The notes: generated by a model from the letters alone, not told the origin. Counted from the first letter of the stretch, positions 15,167 to 23,575 are shown. The stretch: 23,626 nucleotides of DNA from Caulobacteraceae bacterium UBA3198 (GCA_002363865.1 DEWY01000011.1:217504-241129), one strand, 5' to 3'. Translations and numbers: made by a program.

Positions 15167-15598
15167 ATGCAACCCCCCACCGTTCCCGCGCCGCTTCCCA
15201 GGACCCAGGATCCCATGGACGAGGCCTTCTGGCAGCAATGCCAGGATGGGCGGCTGCGATTCCAGCGTTGTTCGGACTGCGGCGCCTGGCGGTTCCTCCC
15301 GCGCTACATGTGCGCGCGGTGCGGGTCTCCAGATTTCGCCTGGACGCCAGTCCGCGGGACCGGCAGCCTCTATTCTTGGACCGTCACCCATCAGGCGCTT
15401 CACCCCGCCTTCGCCGCGGAAATCCCCTATGTCTCTGCGCTGGTGGAGCTCGACGAAGGCGTGCGGATGGCGAGCCGGTTGCTGAACTGCGACCGTAAAA
15501 CGCTGAAACTGGGCATCCCCGTCGAACTGGTCTTCCGAGAGCTTGGAGACGGCTTCCGCCTGCCTTGCTTCCAGCCATCCGAACAGGTCGCGCCATGA
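15167..15598 (+). CDS. DUF35 zinc-ribbon/OB-fold protein, thiolase partner
   Basis: This 143-residue protein has a rubredoxin-like zinc ribbon (Cys35, Cys38 in CSDC; Cys49, Cys52 in CARC) followed by an OB fold (GTGSLYSWTVTHQALHP, PYVSALVEL). DUF35 proteins bind thiolase-fold partners. In Ltp2-ChsH2 the DUF35 domain is needed for aldolase activity and is fused to a MaoC domain; here it stands alone, and a MaoC protein is encoded in the divergent operon. The start lies 5 bases after the thiolase stop, so the two are almost certainly co-translated. The zinc ribbon is complete. Confidence 0.93.
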   Translation: MQPPTVPAPLPRTQDPMDEAFWQQCQDGRLRFQRCSDCGAWRFLPRYMCARCGSPDFAWTPVRGTGSLYSWTVTHQALHPAFAAEIPYVSALVELDEGVRMASRLLNCDRKTLKLGIPVELVFRELGDGFRLPCFQPSEQVAP

Positions 15599-15644
15599 GC
15601 TGCGCCCCACTGAAGCGCCACGATCCTCTCGAAAGGACAGGCTG

Positions 15645-16853
15645 ATGGATCTCACCTACAGCGCCGAGCACCAAGCTTTTCGGCGCGAAGTGCTCGTCTT
15701 TCTTGAGGCCCACCATCATGCCGCCCCCAAGGGCGGCGGGGCTGCGCAGCGGCCCTCAGCAGAAGCTGTAGCCTGGCAGAAACTGTTGATCGCCCATGGT
15801 TACGCCGCGCGCACCATCCCGAAGGCATATGGAGGGTATGGGGCCGCGCCGGACATCCTGAAGTCCCGCATCATCGGCGAGGAATTCGCCCGGGCCGGCG
15901 TCCCACCGGGGCTACAGAGCCAGGGCATTTCGATGCTGGTTCCGACGCTGTTGGAACTGGGGACGGAAGATCAGAAGCGCCAGTGGATCGGGCCAACGAT
16001 CCACGGCGAGGTTATCTGGTGTCAGGGATACTCCGAGCCGGGCTCGGGGTCCGACCTCGCCAGCCTTCAGACGCGCGCAACGGAGGATGGCGACGACTTC
16101 GTCATTAATGGCCAGAAGATCTGGACCAGCACGGCCCGCGAGGCTGACATGATCTTCTGCCTCGTGCGCACCGAGCCGGACAAGGGAAAGCACGACGGAA
16201 TCAGCTATCTGATCTTTTCGATGAAAACGCCGGGGATAGAGGTTCGCCCCCTGGTGACCATGACCGGGCACGCCGAGTTCAACGAGACCTTCTTCACCGA
16301 CGTGCGCGTCCCGAAGTCCCAGATCGTGGGAAAGCGCGGGCAGGGCTGGTTCGTCGCCAACGCCACCCTCAAGCACGAACGCGGAATGCTAGGGGACCCG
16401 GGCCAGCTCGAAAGCCGCTTCCTTGCCTTGGCGGAGCTGATGCGGACTGAGACCGCCGGCGATGGCCGGATCATGGACAACCCGATCCTGCGAGATCGTC
16501 TGCTGCGGCTGCAGGCGGAACTCGCGGCGATGAAGTTCAATGGGCTCCGCGTCCTGAGCGCCTCGGCGAACGGTGGCGACGCAGGGCTCGCGCGGCTAAT
16601 CGTCAAGCTGCAGGCTTGCGAGCTGGCACACCAGATATCGGCGCTGGCCATCGACGCTCTTGGCGAGCTCGGCGTGCTCTACGAAAGTAGTCCGCACCTG
16701 CGCGCCCATGGCGGCTGGCAGCAGGCCTACATGTTCCAGCTTGGCCTGATCATCGGCGGGGGCACTGCGCAGATTCAGAAGAACATCATCGCCGAGCGGG
16801 GGCTCGGCATGCCGCGTGAGCCGAAGCTCGCGACGGATGGGGGCCGCCTCTGA
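15645..16853 (+). CDS. Acyl-CoA dehydrogenase, catalytic-type subunit
   Basis: This 402-residue ACAD starts at ATG 15645 with AAAGGA at 15632-15637. GYSEPGSGSDLAS (128-140) is the flavin/substrate signature; KHERG puts Glu245 where isovaleryl-CoA dehydrogenase-type enzymes carry the base; IGGGTAQIQKNIIAERGLG closes the protein as in FadE subunits. However, the RxQFGxxIxxFQ flavin-contact block is absent (the region reads NPILRDRLLRLQAELAAM). That block is present in the next gene. The TGA overlaps the next ATG by one base (TGATG). I infer a heteromeric enzyme like mycobacterial ChsE1-ChsE2 that oxidises an acyl-CoA to the 2-enoyl-CoA. Confidence 0.93.
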   Translation: MDLTYSAEHQAFRREVLVFLEAHHHAAPKGGGAAQRPSAEAVAWQKLLIAHGYAARTIPKAYGGYGAAPDILKSRIIGEEFARAGVPPGLQSQGISMLVPTLLELGTEDQKRQWIGPTIHGEVIWCQGYSEPGSGSDLASLQTRATEDGDDFVINGQKIWTSTAREADMIFCLVRTEPDKGKHDGISYLIFSMKTPGIEVRPLVTMTGHAEFNETFFTDVRVPKSQIVGKRGQGWFVANATLKHERGMLGDPGQLESRFLALAELMRTETAGDGRIMDNPILRDRLLRLQAELAAMKFNGLRVLSASANGGDAGLARLIVKLQACELAHQISALAIDALGELGVLYESSPHLRAHGGWQQAYMFQLGLIIGGGTAQIQKNIIAERGLGMPREPKLATDGGRL

Positions 16854-17941
16854 TGGATTTCGGTCTCTCGAGCGAACAGCGCATGCTCCAGGATGCGGTG
16901 ACCCGCTACCTCAGCGAACAGTCCCCGCTGGGGCATGTGCGCGACATCGCCGCCGCGGCGACGCCCTACAGCCCCGATGTCGCGACGGGCCTGGCCGATC
17001 TCGGCGTGCCGGGGGTCATCATTCCCGCGGAATTCGGCGGTATGGGCCTTGGCCTGATGGAAGCCGCGCTTGTGGCTGAAGCGCTCGGCTTCAGTGTCGC
17101 GCCGGTGCATTTCGCGGGCGCGCATGTCATGGCGCCGCTGGCGATCCTGCTCGGCGGGTCCGACAGTCAACAGCGCGCGTGGTTGCCGAAGCTGGCGAGC
17201 GGCGCGGCGAGGGCGGCCGTCGCGGTTAGCCAAGCCGTGGAGGGCCGGGACGGGGTCGGGGTGGTCGCCAGGGACGGGTGGCTGGACGGGACAGCGTTGT
17301 TCGTGCTCGACGCTGCGGACGCCGACCTGTTCGTGGTGGCGGACACCACCGGCGCATTGCACCTGGTCGCTGCCGACGCGCCCGGTCTCACGCAGATTCC
17401 GCTGACGACCATCGACAAGACCCGCTCAGTCGGCGAACTCCGGATGACGGGCGTCAAGGCCGATCCGTTGCCCGGCGGCGGCGGCCGGACCACCCGCCGG
17501 ATCATCGACGCGGGGCGCATTATGCTGGCCGCCGACATCCTGGGCGCCGGCACGGCTATGATCGAACAGGCCGTGGCCTACGCTGGCACGCGCGTGCAGT
17601 TTGGCCGGCCGATTGGGTCCTTCCAGGCGGTCAAGCACATGTGCGCCGAGATGGCGGCGGCCCTCGAGCCCTGCCGCTCGCTGGTCTGGTATGCGGCGCA
17701 CGCCTTTGACCATGCGCCTGACGAATCGACCCTGATGGCGTGCCACGCAAAATCACACCTCTCCGAGGTTGGCCGGTTCGTCGCGCGGACCTCCACCGAA
17801 GTGCACGGCGGCATGGGTTTCACCGACCTCGCCGGGCTGCACTACTGGTTCAAGCGCATCGGTCTGGATCGCCAACTGCTCGGAGGGCCGGAACTCGTCC
17901 GTAACGAGGCCGCCCGCGTTCAGGGCTGGATCGCCGTTTAG
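16853..17941 (+). CDS. Acyl-CoA dehydrogenase, second (non-catalytic-type) subunit
   Basis: This 362-residue protein is shorter than a usual ACAD. It keeps RVQFGRPIGSFQAVKHM (247-263) and VHGGMGFT, the flavin-contact parts missing or altered in the preceding subunit. It lacks the SEPGSGSD signature (the position reads SQAVEGRDG), the catalytic Glu (IIDAGRIML in place of ...ER...) and the C-terminal GGTxxIQ segment. The two genes thus complement each other residue by residue, as in alpha2beta2 ACADs of cholesterol side-chain degradation. The start overlaps the preceding stop by one base, consistent with equal production. Confidence 0.92.
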   Translation: MDFGLSSEQRMLQDAVTRYLSEQSPLGHVRDIAAAATPYSPDVATGLADLGVPGVIIPAEFGGMGLGLMEAALVAEALGFSVAPVHFAGAHVMAPLAILLGGSDSQQRAWLPKLASGAARAAVAVSQAVEGRDGVGVVARDGWLDGTALFVLDAADADLFVVADTTGALHLVAADAPGLTQIPLTTIDKTRSVGELRMTGVKADPLPGGGGRTTRRIIDAGRIMLAADILGAGTAMIEQAVAYAGTRVQFGRPIGSFQAVKHMCAEMAAALEPCRSLVWYAAHAFDHAPDESTLMACHAKSHLSEVGRFVARTSTEVHGGMGFTDLAGLHYWFKRIGLDRQLLGGPELVRNEAARVQGWIAV

Positions 17942-17946
17942 GAAGC

Positions 17947-19563
17947 ATGCCCATGACCTGGAATTTCGGCGATATCCTCGACGCGCTCCCGAACGCCCTC
18001 CCGGCGGACGCGCCGGCCTTCATTCACGGGAATCGAACGATCACCTGGGGGGAGACGTCGCATCGGTCGAACAATCTTGCGCGCGCGATCCTGGCCCGGG
18101 GCGCGAAGCCGGGCGACAAGGTGGCGTTCTATATGCGCAACCGCCCAGAGTACGGCGAGGCCCTGGCCGCCTGCTTCAAGGGCCGCCTGACCCACGTGAA
18201 CGTCAACTACCGCTACAAGCCCGACGAGGTGTTCTACATCTTCGATGACTCGGATGCGCAGACCATCATCTACGGCTCCGAGTTTCGCGACACAGTCCTC
18301 CAGCTGAAGGGCCGGCTGTCCAAGGTCGCCACGTTCATTGAGATCGGCGACGACGATCCGCCGGCGCACTTCTCGGAGCGATATGAAGACCTCGCCGCGA
18401 CCGGCGAGGGCGCCCCCTTGGGGATCGAGCGGTCTCCAGACGACCTTCTGTTCATCTATACGGGCGGTACGACGGGCATGCCCAAGGGGGTCATGTGGCG
18501 CCATGAGGACATGCGTGAGGCCCAGCTCGACGCGGTGCGGCGGCTCGGGCCAGCGCCGGAAACCCTGGACGCGCATCTGGACTTGGTTCGCGCCACCGGT
18601 CCGGGAAGCCGAACCCTCCCGGCCTGCCCGATGATGCACGGAACCGGTCTCATCACCGCGATCGGATGCATGATGAACGGCGGCTGCGTGGTCACCCTTG
18701 AGAATCCGTGGTTCGACGCCGACGAGCTCTGGTCGGTCGTTGCGCGCCATCGGGTGCAATCCATCGCCCTGGTGGGCGACGCCTTCGCCAAGCCGATGTT
18801 CAAAGCGCTGGAGGACCAGCCTGGGCGCCACGACACCTCGAGCCTAGTCTCCGTGGTCTCCTCTGGCGTGATGTGGAGCCGTGAGGTCAAGGCGGGTCTA
18901 TTGCGACACATCCCACAAGTCGTGCTGATGGACTCCTTCGGCGCTTCAGAGGCGCTCGGCTTCGGCTCCTCGGCCATGACCAAGGACGGTGAGGTCAGGA
19001 CCGCGACGTTCCAGATCGGCCCCCGGTGCAAGGTCTTTGACGAGGATGAAAATCTTGTGGAGCCGGGCACAGGCAAAGCCGGGATAATCGCCATCAGCGG
19101 CCCAATACCGCTGGGTTACTACAAGGATCCGGAAAAGACCGCCCAGACTTTTCGCACCATCGCCGGCCAGCGCTACTCGATCCCGGGAGACTGGTGCACA
19201 GTGGAGGCCGACGGGGCCATGACGCTACTGGGACGGGGCAGCGCCTGCATCAACACCGCTGGCGAGAAGGTTTATCCCGAGGAGGTCGAGGAGGCCCTTA
19301 AGACCCACCCGATCATCGAGGATGCGCTCGTGGTCGGCGTTCCAGACGATAAATGGGGCCAGGCCGTCACGGGCGTGGTGGTAGTGGCGAGCGGAGTTGC
19401 ATTCGACGAGGACGATGTACGTCGGCACGTGCGCTCCAGCTTGGCCGGCTATAAGACCCCCAAGCGTGTCCTCGTGACCCAGGTCCCGTTGCGGGCTTCG
19501 AACGGCAAGGCCGATTACATGGCGGTCACCGAGTTCGCTCGCAGAAATTTAGGACTAGCGTGA
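17947..19563 (+). CDS. Acyl-CoA synthetase (FadD-like, AMP-forming)
   Basis: This is a 538-residue ANL-superfamily ligase. The P-loop YTGGTTGMPKGVMWRHED (171-188) is intact and resembles the wording in FadD19/FadD17-type enzymes. GDWCTVEADGAMTLLGRG, INTAGEKVYPEEVEEAL (A8 hinge region) and SNGKADY with catalytic Lys521 follow. It activates a carboxylic acid to its CoA ester, the entry step for the dehydrogenase, hydratase and aldolase encoded around it. The ATG at 17947 sits behind AGGAAG, and an ATG two codons later is an alternative. The gene begins 5 bases after the ACAD stop. Confidence 0.93.
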   Translation: MPMTWNFGDILDALPNALPADAPAFIHGNRTITWGETSHRSNNLARAILARGAKPGDKVAFYMRNRPEYGEALAACFKGRLTHVNVNYRYKPDEVFYIFDDSDAQTIIYGSEFRDTVLQLKGRLSKVATFIEIGDDDPPAHFSERYEDLAATGEGAPLGIERSPDDLLFIYTGGTTGMPKGVMWRHEDMREAQLDAVRRLGPAPETLDAHLDLVRATGPGSRTLPACPMMHGTGLITAIGCMMNGGCVVTLENPWFDADELWSVVARHRVQSIALVGDAFAKPMFKALEDQPGRHDTSSLVSVVSSGVMWSREVKAGLLRHIPQVVLMDSFGASEALGFGSSAMTKDGEVRTATFQIGPRCKVFDEDENLVEPGTGKAGIIAISGPIPLGYYKDPEKTAQTFRTIAGQRYSIPGDWCTVEADGAMTLLGRGSACINTAGEKVYPEEVEEALKTHPIIEDALVVGVPDDKWGQAVTGVVVVASGVAFDEDDVRRHVRSSLAGYKTPKRVLVTQVPLRASNGKADYMAVTEFARRNLGLA

Positions 19564-19567
19564 GACC

Positions 19568-21205
19568 ATGAACACCGAACCCGCCGTGCGGCCAGAAACC
19601 CAACCGATCGAGGAACTGGATGTCCTTGTGGTCGGGGCCGGTTTCACCGGCCTTTACCAGCTCCACCGCCTGCGCCAACTGGGGTTCTCGGTGCGCCTTT
19701 TCGAGGCCGGCGCCGACCTGGGCGGTATCTGGTACTGGAACTGCTATCCTGGCGCCCGCGTCGATACCCACGTGCCGATGTACGAGTTCTCCAGCGAGGA
19801 TCTCTGGCGCGACTGGAACTGGACGGAGCGGTTTCCCGGCTGGGAGGAACTGCGCGCCTACTTCCGCTACGTAGACAAGAAGCTCGATCTGAGCCGGGAT
19901 ATCCGCTTCAACACCCGTGTCGAGGGTGCCGAGTTCGACGCCGGGCGCGACCAGTGGATCGTGACGACGCAGGAGGGCGGCGGCGTCCGCGCCCGCTTCC
20001 TGGTGCTCTGCACCGGGTTCGCCGCCAAGCCCTATGTGCCGCAGATCGAGGGGCTCGACCGGTTCGCGGGTGAAACACACCACACCGCCTGGTGGCCGCA
20101 AGGCGGCCTCGACATGACGGGCAAGCGCGTGGGCGTAATCGGCACCGGTGCGAGCGGCGTGCAGGTGGTGCAGGAGGCTGCGCCCGTGGCCGCGCAACTG
20201 ACGGTCTTCCAGCGCACGCCGATCCTGGCGCTGGCGATGCAGCAGCGCAACCTGGACGAAGCGACCCAGGCCGACATGAAACGCGACTATCCCGCGCGAT
20301 TCGCGCGGCGGCGTGAAAGCTTCGGTGGCTTCGACTTCCACGCGAGCGGAAAGTCCGCGCTGGAGGTCTCTCCGGAAGAACGGCAGGACATCTATGAGGC
20401 GAGTTGGGCGGCCGGAGGATTTAGTTTCTGGGCCTCGACCTTCTACGACGTGATGATGAACCTCGAGGCCAATCGTACCGCCTACGACTTCTGGCGCGAG
20501 AAGGTGCAAAAGCGGATTCGCGATCCGAAGCTCGCCGAAAAGCTTGCCCCGAAGCAGCCGCCGCACCCGTTCGGGGTCAAGCGCCCGTCCCTTGAGCAGA
20601 CCTACTACGACGTCTTCAATCAGGACAACGTCGAGCTGGTGGACCTGAAGGAAAACCCGATCCTGGAGGTCACCCCCGGCGGCGTAAAGACCGCAGCGCG
20701 GGAGTACGAGCTCGATCTCCTGGTTCTTGCCACCGGCTTCGATGCCGTGACCGGCGGCCTGACGCAGATAGACATCCGCGGTGTCGAGGGGCTCACGCTC
20801 AAGGAGAAGTGGGCCAAGGGCGCGCGAACTCATCTGGGCATGGCTAGCGCTGGCTTTCCCAACCTGCTGTTCCTCTACGGGCCGCAGAGCCCCTCGGGGT
20901 TCTGCAATGGCCCGACCTGCGCCGAACTGCAGGGCGACTGGGTCGTCGAATTCCTGGGACGCGTGCGCGACGCGGGCGTCAGCCGGTTCGAGGCGACCAC
21001 CACCGCCGAACAGACCTGGAAGGACCATATCGAGGCGGTTGGCGCCATGACGCTCTTTCCCCTGGCTGACTCCTGGTACATGGGCGCTAATATTCCGGGT
21101 AAGCCGCGGGAATTATTAAATTATCCGGGCGGCGTTCCACTTTACCTGCAGATGTGTCAGGCCAGCGCCGACAAGGGTTATGAGGGGTTTGTCCTAGGGA
21201 CCTGA
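19568..21205 (+). CDS. Type I Baeyer-Villiger monooxygenase (cyclohexanone monooxygenase-like)
   Basis: This is a 545-residue FAD/NADPH enzyme. Visible motifs are FAD Rossmann GAGFTG (23-28), GGIWYWNCYPGARVD (52-66), the BVMO fingerprint FAGETHHTAWWP (166-177) that fits FxGxxxHxxxW(P/D), NADPH Rossmann GTGASG (192-197) and GVKRPSLEQTYYDVFN containing the active-site Arg. The N-terminal extension of about 16 residues is usual. It should insert oxygen next to a ketone, giving an ester or lactone from a linear or cyclic ketone. The gene lies 4 bases after the synthetase stop. The combination with an ADH upstream and a P450 downstream suggests hydroxylation, oxidation and ring opening. Confidence 0.95.
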   Translation: MNTEPAVRPETQPIEELDVLVVGAGFTGLYQLHRLRQLGFSVRLFEAGADLGGIWYWNCYPGARVDTHVPMYEFSSEDLWRDWNWTERFPGWEELRAYFRYVDKKLDLSRDIRFNTRVEGAEFDAGRDQWIVTTQEGGGVRARFLVLCTGFAAKPYVPQIEGLDRFAGETHHTAWWPQGGLDMTGKRVGVIGTGASGVQVVQEAAPVAAQLTVFQRTPILALAMQQRNLDEATQADMKRDYPARFARRRESFGGFDFHASGKSALEVSPEERQDIYEASWAAGGFSFWASTFYDVMMNLEANRTAYDFWREKVQKRIRDPKLAEKLAPKQPPHPFGVKRPSLEQTYYDVFNQDNVELVDLKENPILEVTPGGVKTAAREYELDLLVLATGFDAVTGGLTQIDIRGVEGLTLKEKWAKGARTHLGMASAGFPNLLFLYGPQSPSGFCNGPTCAELQGDWVVEFLGRVRDAGVSRFEATTTAEQTWKDHIEAVGAMTLFPLADSWYMGANIPGKPRELLNYPGGVPLYLQMCQASADKGYEGFVLGT

Positions 21206-21209
21206 GGCG

Positions 21210-21230
21210 CCCGTCATCTTAATTGACGGG
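21210..21230. other. Inverted repeat between BVMO and P450 genes
   Basis: CCCGTCA (21210-21216) and TGACGGG (21224-21230) pair perfectly across a 7-base AT-rich loop, in the 36-base gap before the P450. There is no T-run, so a full terminator is unlikely. It may set the P450 expression level, protect the upstream message or bind a regulator. Confidence 0.5.
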
Positions 21231-21241
21231 ATAAGCAAGAG

Positions 21242-22522
21242 ATGGAAAATGCAATGAGCGACGGCGCGATCGATCTGAGGGCCGAGGCCCGCGCAAAGGC
21301 CTACGCAATGCCGTTGGAGGACATCAACCTCGCCGACATAGAGCTCTGGCGCACCGACACGGTGTGGCCATACTTGGAGCGGTTGCGCAAGGAGGACCCA
21401 GTTCATCTGCACCCGGAGCATCACCACCCGGACGGCGCCTTCTGGTCCATCACAAAGTATGCCGACATCATGGCCGTCGATATCAATCACGAGGTGTTCT
21501 CGTCGGAGCCATCGATCACGATCTTCGACCAAAAAGAAGACTTCACCCTTCCGATGTTCATCGCGATGGACCCGCCCAAGCACGACGTCCAGCGCAAGAC
21601 CGTCAGCCCGATTGTCTCGCCGGCCAACCTCCACCTGATGGAGCCGTTGATCCGCAGCCGCATCACCAAGACCCTGGACGAACTACCGATCGGCGAGCCC
21701 TTCGACTGGGTCGATCGGGTCTCCATCGAACTCACCACCCAAATGCTGGCCACCCTGTTCGACTTCCCCTGGGATGAGCGGCGCAAACTAACCCGCTGGT
21801 CCGACATCGCCACCGCGGGCCCCGAATCCGGCCTGTTCCTCACGGATGACTACGAGACTGAGCGCAGGATGGAGCTGTTCGCCTGCGTGGACTATTTCAC
21901 GCGACTCTGGAACGAGCGGGTCAACGCCCCGCCCAAGGGCGATCTGATCTCCATGCTGGCCCATGGCGAGGCCACGCGGAACATGGACCGCATGGAGTAC
22001 CTCGGGAATCTGCTCCTGCTGATCATCGGCGGCAATGACACCACCCGAAATACGATGACCGGCTCGATCTTAGCGATGAACGAGAACCCCGAGCAGCTAC
22101 GTAAACTGCAGGCGAAGCCAGACCTGATCCCCTCCATGGTTTCGGAGACCATTCGCTGGCAGACCCCGCTCTCCAACATGCGGCGCACCGCCACCCAAGA
22201 TTTCGAGCTTGGCGGCAAGCTCATCAAGAAGGGCGACAAGGTGCTGATCTGGTACGCCTCAGGCAACCGGGACGAGGAGGCGATCGAGAACCCTGAAGCT
22301 TACATCATCGACCGAGAGCGGCCGCGCAACCACCTGTCGTTCGGGTTCGGGATTCACCGCTGCGTGGGTAATCGCCTAGCCGAGCTCCAGCTGCGGATTC
22401 TGTGGGAAGAGATCCTCCCGCGCTTTCCTGAAATCCGTGTCCTGGAAGAGCCCCGCCGTGTGGCTTCGGTCTTGATCCGGGGGTACTCGTCCATGCCGGT
22501 CGTCATTCCGGCGCGCAACTGA
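21242..22522 (+). CDS. Cytochrome P450, CYP153-like
   Basis: This 426-residue soluble P450 has I-helix GGNDTTRN (263-270), ETIR (ExxR, 302-305), FGFGIHRCVGNRLAE with heme-ligand Cys374, and AELQLRILWEEIL. Together with IRWQTPLSNMRRTA, WYASGNRDEEAIENP and MFIAMDPPKHDVQR, these are the wording of CYP153 enzymes (terminal hydroxylases of alkanes, fatty acids and some terpenes). CYP153s need a ferredoxin and a ferredoxin reductase. The only ferredoxin nearby is the broken gene at 22641-22944, and no reductase is present, so electrons must come from elsewhere. The ATG at 21254 is an equally good start (GGA 7 bases upstream). Actual substrate is not readable. Confidence 0.94.
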   Translation: MENAMSDGAIDLRAEARAKAYAMPLEDINLADIELWRTDTVWPYLERLRKEDPVHLHPEHHHPDGAFWSITKYADIMAVDINHEVFSSEPSITIFDQKEDFTLPMFIAMDPPKHDVQRKTVSPIVSPANLHLMEPLIRSRITKTLDELPIGEPFDWVDRVSIELTTQMLATLFDFPWDERRKLTRWSDIATAGPESGLFLTDDYETERRMELFACVDYFTRLWNERVNAPPKGDLISMLAHGEATRNMDRMEYLGNLLLLIIGGNDTTRNTMTGSILAMNENPEQLRKLQAKPDLIPSMVSETIRWQTPLSNMRRTATQDFELGGKLIKKGDKVLIWYASGNRDEEAIENPEAYIIDRERPRNHLSFGFGIHRCVGNRLAELQLRILWEEILPRFPEIRVLEEPRRVASVLIRGYSSMPVVIPARN

Positions 22523-22573
22523 GCCTGGCATTCGCTAAGTCCAGAGGACGCGCCCAATCTCAATAGCCTTGAG

Positions 22574-22587
22574 CCCGCCTGTGCGGG
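22574..22587. other. Small GC hairpin after the P450 gene
   Basis: CCCGC (22574-22578), loop CTGT, GCGGG (22583-22587) forms a 5-bp stem 51 bases after the P450 stop. No T-run follows. It could be a remnant terminator or chance in GC-rich DNA. Confidence 0.25.
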
Positions 22588-22640
22588 TCATTCAGCATCC
22601 ACTCGAGCCAGACGGGCTCTGGAGTTCAGCAAGAGTTCCA

Positions 22641-22944
22641 ATCACCAGGATCACCTACATCGAGCACGACGGGACGAGCATGTGGTCGACGTCAAGCCCG
22701 GCCTCACGGGAATGGAAGGCGCGGTCAAGAACAACATCCCGGGCATCGACGCAGACTGCGGCGACGCCTACGCCCCCTGCCGAGTCTATATTGACAAGGC
22801 TCGGGCCGACAAGACCGGCGCGTCCCGGCATTGGAGGAGTCGATGCTGGATTTTGCCGAGGGCGTCGAACCAACAGCCATCTCTCTTGCCAGATCAAGGT
22901 CAGCGATGCGCTCGACGGACTGATTGTGAATGCCGGAGCGTTGA
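22641..22944 (+). pseudogene. Decayed [2Fe-2S] ferredoxin gene (former P450 partner)
   Basis: Ferredoxin sequence is spread over several frames in the expected order: ITRITYIEHDGT (from 22641), VVDVKPGLTGMEGAVKNNIP (from 22682), GIDADCGDAY, ALEESMLDFAEGVEPT (from 22828), SHLSCQIKVSDALDGLIV (from 22875) and MPER-stop (22930-22944). Frame changes show at least four indels. The cluster motif, normally C-x5-C-x2-C, now reads CGDAYAPC: two codons are missing and one Cys is lost. The start is ATC where an ATG would be expected. Its place directly after the CYP153-like gene is where such P450 ferredoxins usually lie. Sequencing error alone cannot readily explain both the indels and the Cys loss. Confidence 0.85.
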
Positions 22945-22994
22945 CACTTATTGGCCGCTGCGCGAGGAAACGCGCGTACTCAGGCAGATCGATT

Positions 22995-23465
22995 TCAGGT
23001 TAGGCTGTCGCGGAGCGTCATGAGCGTCGCAACGAGCGCCCTATGTTCGTCTTTGGCGAGCCGTCCGAACGTTTGCTGATGCAGCGCTTGAGCTTTCTCG
23101 CCCAGTGACGGCATGATCTCCTGAGACTTCTCAGTCAGAAAAACGCGCCATATCCGGCGGTCGTCCGGGTGGGCGCGACGCTGCACATGGCCGGAGTGCT
23201 CAAGCCGATCAATCATTTGTCCCAATGATGCCCGGCTGACCTCAAGCTCTTTCGCCAAGTCCGCCTGGGATCTCCCATCCTCGCGTTGGAGATAAACCAG
23301 CACACGCCACATTGAGCCTGTGAGGCCCAGGTCCAGCATTCTCCGGTCCACCGACGCGCGCAGCAGGCGAGTAACCTCCGCCAGGAGATAGCCGGTGCCA
23401 AGCGGAGTGAATTTGAGGTCCAGCGCCTCGGGCGCAGAGTCCTCATTGTGGGCGGCGCATTGCAT
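22995..23465 (-). CDS. MarR-family transcriptional regulator
   Basis: A 156-residue winged-helix protein. LTGSMWRVLVYLQREDGRSQ, ADLAKELEVSRASLGQMIDR (recognition helix) and RRAHPDDRRIWRVFLTEKS (wing with DDRR) are characteristic MarR blocks, flanked by dimerising helices. Of two starts I prefer ATG at 23465, about 9 bases after minus-strand AAGGA; ATG at 23474 touches that sequence directly. It faces the operon tail and converges on the ferredoxin remnant. MarR proteins usually respond to aromatic or lipophilic ligands, so it may regulate the cluster or itself, but no clear site is visible here. Confidence 0.92.
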   Translation of the reverse strand: MQCAAHNEDSAPEALDLKFTPLGTGYLLAEVTRLLRASVDRRMLDLGLTGSMWRVLVYLQREDGRSQADLAKELEVSRASLGQMIDRLEHSGHVQRRAHPDDRRIWRVFLTEKSQEIMPSLGEKAQALHQQTFGRLAKDEHRALVATLMTLRDSLT

Positions 23466-23575
23466 GAGCGACATTCCTTAAAACCAGCGGAGATTCGAAC
23501 AAGATAGCGCGCGCGTGGCAATTGGCGATAGCGCCCTCGGCGGCATATTGCACACCACGGGCTGAACGAGGGATC
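23466..23575. promoter_or_regulatory. Gap between MarR gene and IS21-like end
   Basis: This 110-base stretch must hold the minus-strand MarR promoter. I see no clear operator palindrome; the alternating GCGCGCGC near 23508 is not distinctive. No gene is visible. Confidence 0.3.

Noticed and set aside
17938..18831. Minus-strand open frame of 297 codons
   Set aside because: It mirrors the acyl-CoA synthetase gene, with no domain of its own.
19526..21028. Minus-strand open frame of 500 codons
   Set aside because: It covers the BVMO gene in reverse and has no recognisable motif, whereas the plus strand shows every BVMO fingerprint.
22569..23003. Single 144-codon plus-strand frame as an intact gene
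   Set aside because: It is a chance frame through the ferredoxin remnant; only its SHLSCQIKVSDALDGLIV part is ferredoxin-like.
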